A stretch of 64,000 nucleotides of DNA from Asterias amurensis (taxonomy: Eukaryota; Echinodermata; Asteroidea; Forcipulatida; Asteriidae): contig NC_092665.1 of NCBI RefSeq assembly GCF_032118995.1, forward strand, positions 4,686,001-4,750,000, given 5' to 3'. The notes under the pieces are model-generated. The model was not told where the DNA came from and ran no database searches. It saw only the letters and a program-made list of their open reading frames with translations. Made by a program: the position numbers and the translations under genes. Positions 1-10,015 of this stretch are shown here, piece by piece (within the stretch, counting starts at the first letter, position 1; each line of letters starts with the position of its first letter).

Positions 1-1053
1 CTTCTTTATGAGTGGATATCACTGGATGGAATTAAATAAAAAGAAATCCCGTATATTATTATGAATTGGCGTTTTACCACCGAATTCAGAGTACGGAATA
101 AATTAACTCTTGACAGAGTTCACTACAACAACAAATCCTTGTGTCTGTGTATATTTATCAGGTGGTAATAGGGTTTAATGCGTAACGCAGTAAACCGAAT
201 TAACACCAGGAAATATGCATAGTTATAGTCAGGTTGCACAGTCGGGGCTATAAGCGATTGGGATTGTCAGGGCGCATTCAGACGTGGTTCCATTGTTCTT
301 TTCAACCAACCAAAGCAATGCATTTGGGGAAAGGGTGCTTGTCTTTCTGGGAACCGTCATTGAATATTCTGCCACCGAGGAGTTAAGATAGATTGTATAG
401 TTTCGCAAAATTCCCTCCCTCCCTCCCTGGGGTTAATGGAAGGGTCAGGGTATTACGGAATACGCGGTACAGATTGAGTTGACTGATAATCTTACAACTT
501 ACACTTAAAGCGGTAAGTTTAGGTTGTTCCTATAAACAAGAAGCTAATAGGCATTGTAGCCTGTGAGGAAGTGGTGAATTAATTTATGTGAATTGATATG
601 GATAAATATGGTGGTAATAAAATGATGTGATTGTATATAAAGAAGTAGATTAATTTGGTACCTTCTTGGCAACTCGCTGGAAGTGGGAACCTCATTGACC
701 CGGAGTTTTCTCCAGTCAATGAGTGCATTTATAATTATAATAATTGTAATTAGTCTGGTACCTTCTTTGGCAAATCGCCGAGAAGTGGGAACCTTTGCGG
801 ATTGGAAATTTACCGTTCGCAAAGTGAGGAATTGGGACCCTTTGCGAATTGGTCGCAAAGTGTATTATAATGGGAACTGGTATACTTCTTTATGAGTGGA
901 TATCACTGGATGGAATTAAATAAAGGGAAATCCCTTATATTATTATGAATTGGCGTTTTACCACCGAATTCAGAGTACGGAATAAATTAACTCTTGGCAG
1001 AGTTCACTACAACAACAAATCCTTGTGTCTGTGTATATTTATCAGGTGGTAAT
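1..1053 (+). mobile_element. LTR-like retroelement remnant with direct repeats
   Basis: Positions 1-170 and 889-1053 are a near-identical direct repeat of about 165 bp, both ending at 'ttatcaggtggtaat', about 720 bp apart. Positions 167-412 recur inverted at 23980-24226. The 35 bp stretch 657-691 (starts 'ggtaccttcttggcaactcg') recurs inverted immediately next to that copy, at 23945-23979, whereas here 245 bp separate the two pieces. A pyrimidine-rich run of ccct repeats lies at 413-427. Directly repeated ends around a short interior, plus an inverted relative 23 kb away, suggest a decayed LTR retroelement. I see no coding sequence, and the ends lack a clear TG...CA, so the class is inferred. 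The element abuts the left edge of the 13.4 kb segmental duplication. Confidence 0.45.
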
Positions 1054-1559
1054 GGCCGCTTTAAGGGTTTTATTGTCCTTGGTTTATATGATTGTAATGT
1101 GGTGGCTATGTTTTCCAGTCTCTAATAATTGTTTGGGGCTGCGTATTGGCGGTCGTACCAATAGATGTTTCAGTCATTGTCCAGTGATTATCCAACGTCC
1201 AATTCAACCGCCAAAAACTCACCCATGGCTGGCTTAAAGTCAGCGCCAAAATAATCTGCAGTAATTATGCAAAATGACACTCCCACAATATACCTGCATT
1301 GGTGCAAAATAATTCTCTTAAAAACGCCACAACCGGCAACTTTCCGCACAATAGTTAAACAATATTATTGTAATCATAAATAACATTTGTTATTACTTTA
1401 CCGTGACATGACTTGGCTTGTTTCGATGCGGCACCATTATGAGAGTGTGGGCTTCGACGAGTGCAATTTGTTTGCATGAACATTGCACGATTACTAGTGA
1501 GTTACTCCTGCATTGCAGTTTAAAAAGTAGCAGTAAGGGCGTTTCATGTATATAAACCA

Positions 1560-1685
1560 GTGGGTGGATTAGTCTAGGACTAGTCTTATCTCGACTTAGG
1601 ACGAGTTACTCGTCCTAACTTTGGACTACCCATACGTTTTCAATATCTCCTAGGACTAGTCCTAACTCTTTGTGAAATTGACCCC
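1560..1685. repeat. Foldback MITE, 'ggactagtcc' type
   Basis: A short palindromic repeat whose right arm contains 'aggactagtcctaactcttt' and 'gtgaaattgacccc'. The left arm carries the inverted version, truncated here. The copy at 30952-31083 is more complete, with 'tttcacaagagttaggacaa' on the left mirroring the right arm. Small non-autonomous foldback elements of this kind are common in echinoderm and other deuterostome genomes (family knowledge). No coding content. Confidence 0.6.
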
Positions 1686-1780
1686 AGACCTGCTTTAAGT
1701 GGGGAGGTTTTTTAAACGGTGAAGATCTCCTGCAGTAGTTGTTTCAGTGTGTAGGTTCGAGGCGTAATAATTATTGTTAC

Positions 1781-1982
1781 CTTTGACAAAGCTACACTAG
1801 GGAACTTATCCCATTCGAGGTCTGTTTCTTCCCCGTGATCTCCTTTCAGTTGCCTCTTGAGAATCCTCGCAGCCGTCACGGTTGTTATACCCATCCCATC
1901 TCCGACGAACGTTCTTAGCTTTATTCGTGCTGAGTGTTTGCTCTCTGGTAATAGCTTTCTGCAAACTGTCGTAAGCCAGGTC
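1781..1982 (-). pseudogene. Alkaline phosphatase exon remnant (copy C)
   Basis: The minus strand reads VGDGMGITTVTAARILK, then GEETDLEWDKFPSVALSK, then a GTAACA splice donor. This is the conserved N-terminal alkaline phosphatase block, in which the Asp of GDGMG is a metal ligand in the family. Compared with the intact copy at 31178-31404, an 8 bp deletion around 1907 removes the bases coding for part of NVVFF. It shifts the frame, so the upstream residues no longer follow. The 5' end of the exon, including the acceptor and the KYWND block, is replaced by unrelated sequence beyond 1982. This is a pseudogene exon; other exons of this copy, if any, would lie left of the window. Confidence 0.85.
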
Positions 1983-3099
1983 CAACCTTGGAAATAAATT
2001 ATCGGTTCTTGAACTTTAATTTCATATTTCAAATGGCCATTATCTATATCGGTACTTGTACTATATCATCAACTTCACATCTGTATTTTTTAATACCAAT
2101 TAATCTACTGTGAAGTTTTACAAAAAATGGGACTCCTTCAAAGTATTGTGCCGAGGTTAACTCTGCATTTTACTAAAGTGGTAAACCATGTCGGTCAATT
2201 TTATACTTATTTTATACTTATACGGTTTTTCAGCATAATTGTATGAGGAGTTGTAATAAGATTTGTTTAAACAAAAATCACCTCGAAAAACTAATATTTA
2301 CGAAAGCCCTCTAGAAAAAAAAAACGATGTTTAAATCTGTGATAACGGCTTGATTCGTCATAATGGATTCACCAACGCCTCCCCTCCCATCCCTAACCCA
2401 CCCCTCCCCGCGTAAATAGCGGATGGCGTATCAGCGTTACAAATCCTTAACGATTGAATGTGCATATAATCTAATTACATACACGTTGTGATGATTCCGT
2501 AATGATGGACTGTAAATTGTGATAACCGAATCAAAATATCTTGGCGTTTTTTTTAGCACTATTCGAAATAGTTGTTCCTCAATGATACACGTTCTTAATA
2601 AATTGTAGGCCTCTCATTGACATGCATGGAGTATTTATTAAATTACTGGGCCCTCGACTTCTTCAATGCTATTTATCTATTCAACAATCTTCTCCTGCAT
2701 TTACAGATATTTTTTTGTTCATAGCAATAAGTAAAACAATGGAACAAGGGAGTGGTACGATGTCTTAAGTTTGTCTAAAATCAACAGTATCTTAGGCCCC
2801 GTTCCCACTGGACCCCGCGTTAATTTGGCCGTAAACAAAAGACTAAGCCGAAGGCAGGCCGGGTCTTTCATCTACGACCACGACCCCGCCGGTTTGAAAC
2901 GAATGTTCAAGACTATGACTTAGCACAGTTTATTTTTACTAATAGCAAAGCCATTTTCGGTTTACATGAATAGGCCCAAAACAATTGGAATGGACTTGTA
3001 AGTTCAAACTTGTGTTAAATAAATCCTGATCAAAATTTGTATAAATCTCTCATAATATGCATTTGCAACTTGTCTGTACTCTGAATGTAGCTGGGGGCA
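1983..3099. other. Non-coding stretch inside segmental duplication
   Basis: No gene is supported. From about 2345 the sequence is paralogous to 32085-32850. Between the phosphatase exon and that point the two copies carry different sequence (about 310 bp here, about 650 bp in the partner), so an independent insertion or deletion occurred. Part of the block at 2790-2890 reads like a degenerate short repeat ('aggccccgttcccactggac'). Confidence 0.5.
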
Positions 3100-3455
3100 A
3101 ATGCGTGTAAACACCTTTTGTAATATTGTCAAAGACCAGTGTTTACTCTTGCCGTATCTCAACTATGCATACAAAAACAAACCTGTGAAAATTGGAGCTC
3201 AATTGGTCGTCGAAGTTGCGAGATAATAAGGAAAGAAAAACACCCTTGTCACACGAAGTTGTGTGCTTTCAGATGCTTGATTTCGAGACCCTCAAAATCT
3301 AATTCTGAGGTCTCGAAACCAAATTCGTGGAAAATTACTTCAGAGAAAGTCGTTTCTCACAGTCTTTCATACTGCCAACAGCTCCCCATTACTCGTTACC
3401 AAGTAAGGTTTTATGCTAATTTGAGTAATTAACCAATAGTGTACACTGCCTTTAA
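3100..3455 (+). mobile_element. MITE of the TTAA / 'gctcaattggtcgtcgaag' family, copy 1
   Basis: A non-autonomous element of about 350 bp. Its landmarks in order are 'gtcaaagaccag', 'gagctcaattggtcgtcgaa', 'gttgtgtgctttcagatgct', a 'tctgaggtctcgaaa' core, 'ttactcgttaccaagtaagg', and a right terminus 'caatagtgtacactgccttt' followed by AA. Better copies have the left terminus 'ttaaagacactggac'. The same element recurs at 3783-4154, 13447-13790, 32848-33221, 33549-33921, 43285-43625, 45713-46162, 53469-53612, 54162-54546, 61065-61208 and 61758-62142, with a divergent relative at 38837-39199. Confidence 0.8.
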
Positions 3456-3499
3456 GCACATTTTGACGATTTTGAGATTTTCAATATATGAACGAGTCC

Positions 3500-3783
3500 T
3501 TTATGTCAAAGAAGTTGCCCAAGATGGGGACAGAATCTCCGGGGACAGATTTCCATGAAACACCGGCCCAAGGCGGAATCCTGAATTACGCATTTTTTAA
3601 AACAATCAAAATGACTTCAATCTCATCCAAAAGTTCATTTGATTGTTTTTGATTTTTGTGGTTTGTATCGATTGTATTTGCTCCATTGAATATTCTTGTT
3701 TCCCAAAAGCATTTGTGCGTTTCGGTGGTAGTAGACTCTGAGAAAACAAAGAATACATTTGAAAATCAGTTTAAAAATACTGT
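3500..3783. repeat. MITE-flanking duplicated block
   Basis: This stretch contains 'aatctccggggacagatttc' and 'ctccattgaatattcttg', and it leads directly into the MITE at 3783. The same combination occurs at about 13190-13447 plus MITE, and again in segmental copy 2 at about 33290-33549 and 43020-43285. An internal duplication of the block plus MITE therefore existed before the 13.4 kb segment was duplicated. It has no coding capacity. Confidence 0.6.
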
Positions 3784-4154
3784 TTAAGGGCAAAGGCAGG
3801 ACACATTAACAGGTAACTTTCAACCACTTGTGAGTCTTTCCACTTGGTGTATCTCAACATATTCTTAAATTAACAAACCCGTGAACATTAATTTGAGCTC
3901 AATTGGTCGTCGAAATTGCGAGAGAATAATGGGAAAATCACCCCCGTCGCACAAGTTGTGTGCTTTCAGATGCCTTCAGTCTGAGACCTTAACAACTCGA
4001 GAAAATACTTCTTTCTCAAAAACTGGGTTTCTTCAGAGAGAGCCGTTTCTAACAATGTTTTATACTATAAACATCTCTCCATTGCTCATTACCAAGTAAG
4101 TCTTTATGCTAGAAATCCTGTTGAGTAATTACCAATGGTGTCCAGTGCCTTTAA
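3783..4154 (+). mobile_element. MITE of the TTAA family, copy 2
   Basis: Terminal inverted sequences are 'tttaagggcaaaggcaggac' on the left and 'gtccagtgcctttaa' on the right. The internal landmarks match the family: 'gagctcaattggtcgtcgaa', 'gttgtgtgctttcagatgcc', 'ctcattaccaagtaag'. No ORF of note. Confidence 0.75.
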
Positions 4155-4490
4155 TGTTGCTCTGTTGGTGGCGCACTCTACTATAAGTACATTGTCATTG
4201 CATTTTGATTTCGGAAAAAAAAAAACACTGAGTTAGTGTTAGTAAACATATACTTCAAAAGAGCGGCAGCACGAAAGAGATCCATCTGAACAGTATATAT
4301 ATTGCGTACACAGTTCTTTCTTTGATAATAAACTTGCACTTTAACTCATAATCATCAGGGAAATACATCAATTGAGCGGAAATAGAAGGAAAACGGCCAG
4401 GAACTTCAGGAAGCAATCACACAGTGCAACCCAGTAGGGCGGATATACATGTAAAAACACCATACCATTAAAGCATGTACAAATTGAGCT

Positions 4491-4760
4491 CCATTGGTAT
4501 CATACAGCCTCATTCAAACCAGTGATAGAGTAAGTCACTTCTTTCAATCAGTGACTTTAACACATACACAATGTAGTGTAGAGTTTTACACCATTGGTAT
4601 CCATTCAACATACAGTCTCATTCAAACCAATGGTAGAGTAAGTCACTGTCATAAATCAGTGACTTTAACACGGTATTGATCCACAATTGCAGCGTACAGC
4701 CTCGTCCAAGCCAATGGAAAAGTAAGTCACTGCAATCAATCACTGACTTTAACACGTATC
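4491..4760 (+). promoter_or_regulatory. Tandem dyad repeats upstream of C1q gene 1 (3 units)
   Basis: Three imperfect units of 80-105 bp each hold 'cagcctcattcaaacca' and an inverted pair, 'agtcact' then 'agtgactt' on either side of a short spacer (for example 'aagtcactg', 8 bp, 'cagtgactt'). Most units also have a CCAAT or ATTGG core. The paralog has four units (34252-34636). They end just before an NF-Y-type inverted CCAAT box (ATTGG, 4765-4769) and a TATA-like box. Position and repeated dyads suggest a regulatory array; no binding factor can be named from the sequence. Confidence 0.5.
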
Positions 4761-4764
4761 TTTG

Positions 4765-4841
4765 ATTGGCTGCTCATCGATTGTCAATCAAACCCGAAGT
4801 AGACTGATGAGCACTTCAATGAAAATACAGCAGTATTTAAA
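4765..4841 (+). promoter_or_regulatory. Putative core promoter of C1q gene 1
   Basis: An inverted CCAAT box in a good NF-Y context ('tgattggctg') lies 65 bp upstream of a TATA-like 'tatttaaa' at 4834-4841. A 'tcataac' initiator-like site follows 25-30 bp downstream. All elements are conserved in position at 34626-34712. An unspliced alternative promoter ('cataataaaagg') exists near 9048, close to the CDS, so transcription from here is inferred. Confidence 0.45.
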
Positions 4842-4861
4842 CGCGCTGCACCAGCAGCAGT

Positions 4862-4929
4862 GTTCATAACAACTTTGCATCAGAAGAGAGGAACTGAGAA
4901 GGTTTGGACTACAAGAACACATCATCAAG
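4862..4929 (+). other. Putative 5' untranslated exon 1 of C1q gene 1
   Basis: A segment of about 68 nt without an ATG starts about 28 bp after the TATA-like box. It ends in 'catcatcaag' followed by a consensus donor GTAAGT at 4930. It is strongly conserved in the paralog, which ends at 34800 with the same donor. The only well-placed downstream acceptor I see for it is 'tacaattttcacag' directly before the start codon at 9143, giving an intron of about 4.2 kb full of repeats. Whether the exons join needs transcript data. Confidence 0.45.
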
Positions 4930-5750
4930 GTAAGTGTTCCTCATTCTATGCCGGACTCAAGCTTTGGCTTCTAGATGCAAGTAGTGGGTTTAAGGTTAGC
5001 CTATTGCAATGTGGTTGCAGTTTTTGCTCCAAAAGGGACACCACTCGATACAGCTGATATTCTCATGCAGTGGTTAAGGTCTCTTCTCTTCTAAAGCTCT
5101 GCCATCTTGGTGAACTGTGGTGGTACTATGATTGTACACAAACATGTGCACCCAGTTGAATCTCCTTTGCCTGAAGTTTTGTTTTCTCGCACTACTTGCA
5201 GATGGTTTTGGACAAAGCATTAACACACTGATATCAGTGCAATGCATTGTTTAAAAGTTTGAATAAGTTCGTTTCCACTGGATTGATTAACCGCGCTTGA
5301 CTTTCTGCTCGTTTAAAACATATTGTTTAAAGATAATTATGGTCAAAAAGGTATGGCATTGCATTGTTTGACGTGGCCATTGCATTATTTTATATATAGT
5401 AATTAGGTAAACTATTTCAGATTGAACATTATACAAGATATGTACCTAGAATAAGATGTCGATGGTCTTTTGGGAACCCGAGGGGGCAACAACTGAGGCA
5501 AGACGAGTGTATCGCCTGCTCCAAAGGTTTTAAGATAATCTTTACACTTTATCCTTTAACCGTGGCGGGCCACGGTTAAAGGGACAGTTGTTCTGTTTAA
5601 CCAGGGCAATTGAGTACTTTTTTTGAAGGTATTACATTGCCATGTTGCGAGATTAAAACAAAACTGGCAAAATTCGACCCAATTTAAACGTAATAATGGC
5701 AAACATATAAACTAAAATGATGGTACGCCTCAGCAAGACACACCGTAAAA

Positions 5751-6160
5751 AACAAGTGTTTGGGTTCTTTAACAAATTTCGTCAAAGGGTTAAGGTTAAA
5801 CACGTAACACTGTATAGGGCCCATGAGTTGTGTTGTAAAACATTGGGTTGTAAAACATTGTCTACATCAAACTTAAACACTGGTGTGATCAGCAATCGTT
5901 GATGTGCGCTGAACACCTTTTAAACGCTTCTTAAATACACATTCTTAACATAAAGTAAACGGCTGATGCGTCAAACTAAACGCACCATAGTAAAAACGAA
6001 ACGCTTGACGAGTTTAGTTTGACGCATCAGCCGTTTATAAATGGGCAAAAACCATTGCTTTCAACAAAACTCATTGGCCCCATACACTGTTACGTGTTAA
6101 CCCTATACACCCTTTGACGCGTTCGAAACCTGTTACAGAACCTAAAAACTTGTTTGTGTT
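5751..6160. repeat. Nested foldback element
   Basis: Outer arms of about 100 bp are inverted copies of each other; for example 'aacacgtaacactgtatagg' on the left has its inverse near 6080-6110. Inside them is a second, tighter palindrome at 5955-6038, with arms containing 'aacggctgatgcgtcaaact'. The paralogous copy is at 35588-36000. No protein coding. Confidence 0.75.
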
Positions 6161-6351
6161 TACAGTGCAGTTGTTGTGCGTTTTACAAATGTCTTCACCC
6201 TTAAGGAAATGTGATTGTTTGTCTTTGTACCAGTTTTCTTTTGTTAGGAACAGTTATGTGATTGAGTCGGTCAGCTAATTAATCGCCTGCAGTTTGTTAG
6301 AAGCACCGTTATTGCCATGATGTATAGCTTTTTAAGCAAAACAATCTCTGT

Positions 6352-6513
6352 TCATACCTCCAGCAAATGCGAATGCGAATTTTTACAAATTTTGACGTCA
6401 CAAAATCGCAACGTTTAATTCGCATCAAGTGAAATGTGTTCAATCCCTGCAAAAACAGGGATGTGGCTTAAACATTCGTATCCCATTCGCGTTCGCAGAA
6501 AGTACGAACAGGG
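6352..6513. mobile_element. Small inverted-repeat element
   Basis: Inverted ends 'ctgttcatacctccagcaaa' and 'ttcgcagaaagtacgaacag' enclose about 120 bp with tandem 'gcgaat' words near both ends. It is duplicated at 36179-36347. Probably a MITE; its family is not assigned. Confidence 0.45.
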
Positions 6514-6686
6514 CTATAATTGATTGCCGATAATTGATTGCATGCATAGCTGCGCTGAAATCATCACTTTTGAAAACGAGGTCATCTCAAAACTAAAGTC
6601 TTGTCAACGAATTCTTCAAAAGTATTATCTCGACAACAGTGTCCCAGTTTTGGGGGGTCGAACAAGTCATCGGCCTGGTGCTAATT

Positions 6687-7670
6687 GGCTCACACTATGA
6701 CAGATAAGGGTTACGGCAAGCAACGTCGAGCTGCGTATTGCAATTTTGAGTTTGCCGCCAATCAACGTGTTTTGCCGTCAATTGTCGGTGACGAACCCGC
6801 TAGCGACCGAAGACGGTCAAAATTATCAGTCGTGTCCGTTAAGATTTCGTTGGAGAACGCAAACCTTCATTTCCTTGACGCAGACGGCCGCAATTATCAG
6901 TCGCATGACATTTCCATGCCTTGCGATTCCGCCTATTGACCTAATTCACCTGACGTCATCATCAAAATAATCTTGGAGGCGCCATTTTTGTGGTCAATGT
7001 CAACGTGTGTTGTTTAGAGAAGTGCGCTATTTGGGCGACTCTGCGTTTACACGTAAATCTATTGACCACCAACATGGTGAGCGTGGTATCAGTCGCCGCG
7101 TGTGACGCGCGTGCAAGGGGTCAATTGTCGTTTTGAGGTAGTCACAATTTCGTTGGTAGTCGTTGTCTGATGATTGGATGACCAGAATTGTGTGAAGAGT
7201 GGGAACGCCAAACTCGACTGTTTACAACCCACACAGACGTTTGATGTCGGCAAACGAGTCACGTCATCGTCGCCACAACCCACCTTCATCAGCCGCCGTT
7301 CCTTGCCGCCACCCAATCCGCTGCCAGCCGTGTGACCCTTTTCTTGTTGTCGCTGAAGGTCGTTCCCTCCCCGTCAGCTTATTATGATTTTTCCATTATT
7401 GGGCTTTTTGCCTTTACTTTGCCGCCAACGTCTTGGGATTTTCACGGTCGCCACTTTCCGTTTGGCTTTTGCCCCGCTACTATGTAAGCCAGCCTTATTA
7501 AAGGTTGGCTTACATAGTAGCGACGGACGCGACTAATTTTTGCAGCCGTCTGCGGTCTCTAGCGGATTCGTCAGCGACAATTGACGACAACACACGATGA
7601 ATGGCGGCAAACTCGCAATTGCGATTCGCAGCTAAACGTAGCATGCCCCGTAATCGTCATAGTGTGAGCC
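6687..7670. mobile_element. 0.98 kb TIR element 'ggctcacactatgac'
   Basis: The left end is 'ggctcacactatgacagata' and the right end is its inverse '..tcatagtgtgagcc'. Inverted similarity extends about 150 bp inward, through 'tgcgtattgcaattttgagt' on the left and 'aactcgcaattgcgattcgc' on the right. A nested small palindrome ('ctatgtaagccagcc') lies near 7480-7525. The paralog is at 36517-37541. Short ORFs inside are not conserved in frame between the copies, so this is probably a non-autonomous DNA transposon. Confidence 0.7.
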
Positions 7671-7855
7671 AGCCTTAACAAAGGAGCAAATATAAAAACA
7701 ATTGTGGTTTGTTTTGAATTAAGTTAGCTTTACTCTCGGTTCTACCCTTACTCTGTACTCTCAGTAAAATGTTTTCTAGTTCTATTTTGTGCGAAACATT
7801 TGAAGAAAAAAAACTATTTTAAACATTGCTGGCTAAAAGGTAAATCGTGAACATT

Positions 7856-7990
7856 ATGGATTGATAACTCAGTTGGAGAGCGCCGAAACAATATGGGTCC
7901 AAGGTTCACATTCCACTTTTGACAAAAAGACTTTGCTCAAGTCAAAAACACTATAATTAAGAATGAGATTCGGAATATATTTAGTAGAAA
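7856..7990 (+). mobile_element. tRNA-derived SINE head (degenerate)
   Basis: The sequence 'gataactcagttggagagcg' matches a Pol III A box (TAACTCAGTTGG) and is followed about 40 bp later by 'ggttcacattcc', a degraded B box. It continues as 'gactttgctcaagtc', resembling the post-tRNA core of some SINEs. The acceptor stem does not close, so it is not a functional tRNA gene. The paralogous copy is at about 37729-37862. Confidence 0.4.
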
Positions 7991-8608
7991 CTACGTCAAG
8001 TCGATCAACTCAATAAGTGACCACGTGCAGCTTTGAGTTGATCCGTGCTGAACGAGACGCCATTCTTGAACTTTGCCAAGTCACCAGTCTAATCACCAAA
8101 CGTCTTGAAAGGGTACGTTGATGTAGTCATGAGAGTAAGTGCAAAATCGGCTGGAAACTCAAGTTTGCTGTTTTAGCTACAGCCGCACATTTTTGTTCAA
8201 GTCAATATGTTGTCTGGATGGTTCCAAGTGACACCACATGATCGCCGGCAACGTATTGTGTATCATCATGTGTGGGTCGAAACTGTGATGTCTCAAATTA
8301 ACCTTTCAATAGTAACAAATTTGTTTATAAAGCCAACCTCCATGTTTTTTCAGGCATTCCTTCTAGTATAATAAATATTAATTAACCAGTTTCCAGGTCC
8401 CGAGATGGCCTGTGTCACAAACGGACCATTTCGCTGCTCGGCTCAAATTACAACAGACCTATTATCGTTTGCACACGTAGAGGGGCAATCCAACGAAAAA
8501 TTAAAATAATAATAACATCGAAGTATCTTCCAACAAGGTACCCAATTGGCGCTGAGTATATACAAACTTTCAGAGTTATTGAAATGATAAATTCTGAGAA
8601 CCAATTAT

Positions 8609-8868
8609 TAAGCACCTTATAAGGGTTTACAAGGTGCTACGGCTCATCAGCAGCCACAGCCAGGAACACCGAGGCGAGCTTTTTTTTCATTTCGATAAGT
8701 GTACTGGGATATTTTACATGCGTTACACAACACATGTGACCAACGGCTTTACGTTCCATGCGAAAGGCGAGGTTATAAGTGTCATGACTCGGGATTCGAA
8801 CCCACACTCTGCTGATCAGAAACACCAGAGTTTGACATCGGTGGTCAAAACCGATCGGCAACGACACT
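8609..8868 (-). mobile_element. tRNA-derived SINE with core region
   Basis: Read on the minus strand there is a tRNA-like head ending in a perfect B box, 'gggttcgaatcc', preceded by 'ctgatcagcagagtg'. Then come 'gacacttataacc', the core-like 'tggaacgtaaagccgttggt', and a tail 'gtagcaccttgtaaaccc'. This layout (tRNA head, conserved core, short tail) is that of echinoderm and other metazoan SINEs. In the paralog (38483-38705) an internal block of about 35 bp of the head is deleted. Confidence 0.7.
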
Positions 8869-9142
8869 TCTGTTTATAATATCAATTATAAACAGTTTTA
8901 ACACTCCAAAGGCGTTCTCATTTAATTGCTTTAAAAAAACATATTATTTTTTTTCATTTACCGATTTAGTTCAGCAAACTTACACTATTATTCAGTTGAT
9001 CAACTAATGTGCAGTTTGATCTAATCTGATACCTTACGGGCGAATACATAATAAAAGGAGAGGATCAACTGACAAATGATCAACCCTAACACCTACGAAA
9101 ACACAATTGCTATAAATGTTGTTTTTCTTACAATTTTCACAG

Positions 9143-9958
9143 ATGAAGATTACGTTAGCAGTGGCCATTGTTTTGGCTGTTATGCAAGTTCAGTTCCTGG
9201 TGGCTACAGCAGCAGTTTCACCTGATTCGGGAATGACGTGTAACTCTTGCTGCCAGGGCCCAGCCGGTATACCGGGGATCCCTGGATCTAATGGGAACCA
9301 TGGTCAAGGACTTGTAGGCCCCAGAGGTGATGCTGGCTCTCCTGGTGAGGTAGGTCAACCCGGGGTTAAAGGAGACAAGGGGTCAGATGGACTGGTTGGT
9401 GAGCCAGGCGCTAAAGGGGAACATGGACTGAAGGGAGAGCAAGGAATCGGTCAACCAGGGAAACAAGGACCTCAAGGTCTGCCTGGGATGAATGGTTTGA
9501 AGGGGGAGAGAGGTGAACCTGGACCAGCTGGACAGACTGGTGAAGCAGGTGAATGTAGTACGCGACGGTCCTCCTTCACTGCAGTGAGGAATACCAACTT
9601 CTACCCTCCATCCGACTATGATCCTCTGCCCTTTGAAGAGTTATTGTTTTCAGAGGAAGGGACTGATTTCAACTTGAATAATGGCACGTTTACGTGTACT
9701 CTGCCTGGGGTATACGTATTGATGTTCTCAGTCAATAAACTATCAAGTGGGTCTAACCTATATGTCAACCTGAGGAAGAACGGCGGTAACACCATTGTTG
9801 CAGGGGGTGTATACAATGCAGGTAATCATCAAGTGAGCAGCAGTGCAGTGATTCCCCTGCACTACGGAGATCAAGTTCACTTAGCTGTAGACGGTAAAGT
9901 ATATAGTAACTCTAACCATTACACGTCTTTCACTGGATTCCTGCTGTACGAAATCTAA
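9143..9958 (+). CDS. Secreted collagen-like C1q-domain protein, paralog 1
   Basis: A 271-residue protein, complete on one coding exon. Residues 1-24 are a hydrophobic signal peptide. Cys33, Cys36 and Cys37 sit just before the stalk and could form inter-chain disulfides. Residues 39-138 are Gly-X-Y triplets with two short interruptions (GQ near 54 and GI near 101). Residues about 143-271 form a C1q head with the family pattern: aromatic [20 protein letters not shown] near 176-195 and a terminal [10 protein letters not shown]1q-collagen proteins trimerise and act as soluble recognition molecules in innate immunity or matrix assembly (family knowledge). I chose the ATG at 9143 over an in-frame upstream ATG at 9116 because a polypyrimidine tract and CAG acceptor end exactly at 9142 and the signal peptide starts cleanly there. 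AATAAA signals lie at 10010 and 10098. The paralog is 39347-40159. Confidence 0.92.
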   Translation: MKITLAVAIVLAVMQVQFLVATAAVSPDSGMTCNSCCQGPAGIPGIPGSNGNHGQGLVGPRGDAGSPGEVGQPGVKGDKGSDGLVGEPGAKGEHGLKGEQGIGQPGKQGPQGLPGMNGLKGERGEPGPAGQTGEAGECSTRRSSFTAVRNTNFYPPSDYDPLPFEELLFSEEGTDFNLNNGTFTCTLPGVYVLMFSVNKLSSGSNLYVNLRKNGGNTIVAGGVYNAGNHQVSSSAVIPLHYGDQVHLAVDGKVYSNSNHYTSFTGFLLYEI

Positions 9959-10009
9959 ATCTAACATACAAACACACGGAAACGTTTAAATGTTTTAGAC
10001 AACGATTTA

Positions 10010-10015
10010 AATAAA
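10010..10015 (+). terminator. Poly(A) signal of C1q gene 1
   Basis: AATAAA lies 52 bp after the stop codon and is conserved in the paralog at 40211-40216. A second AATAAA occurs at 10098-10103. Confidence 0.55.

Noticed and set aside
6685..7387. Short frames of 62-84 codons
   Set aside because: They lie in the TIR arms of a DNA transposon and are not conserved in frame in the paralogous element at 36517-37541.
7856..7930. tRNA gene on the plus strand (A box)
   Set aside because: Degenerate B box and no pairing acceptor stem; better explained as a SINE head.
8784..8868. tRNA gene on the minus strand (perfect B box)
   Set aside because: The A-box region and acceptor stem do not fold into a cloverleaf, and the sequence continues into a SINE core.
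9616..9816. 66-codon minus-strand frame inside the C1q gene
   Set aside because: Shadow of the well-supported plus-strand coding sequence.
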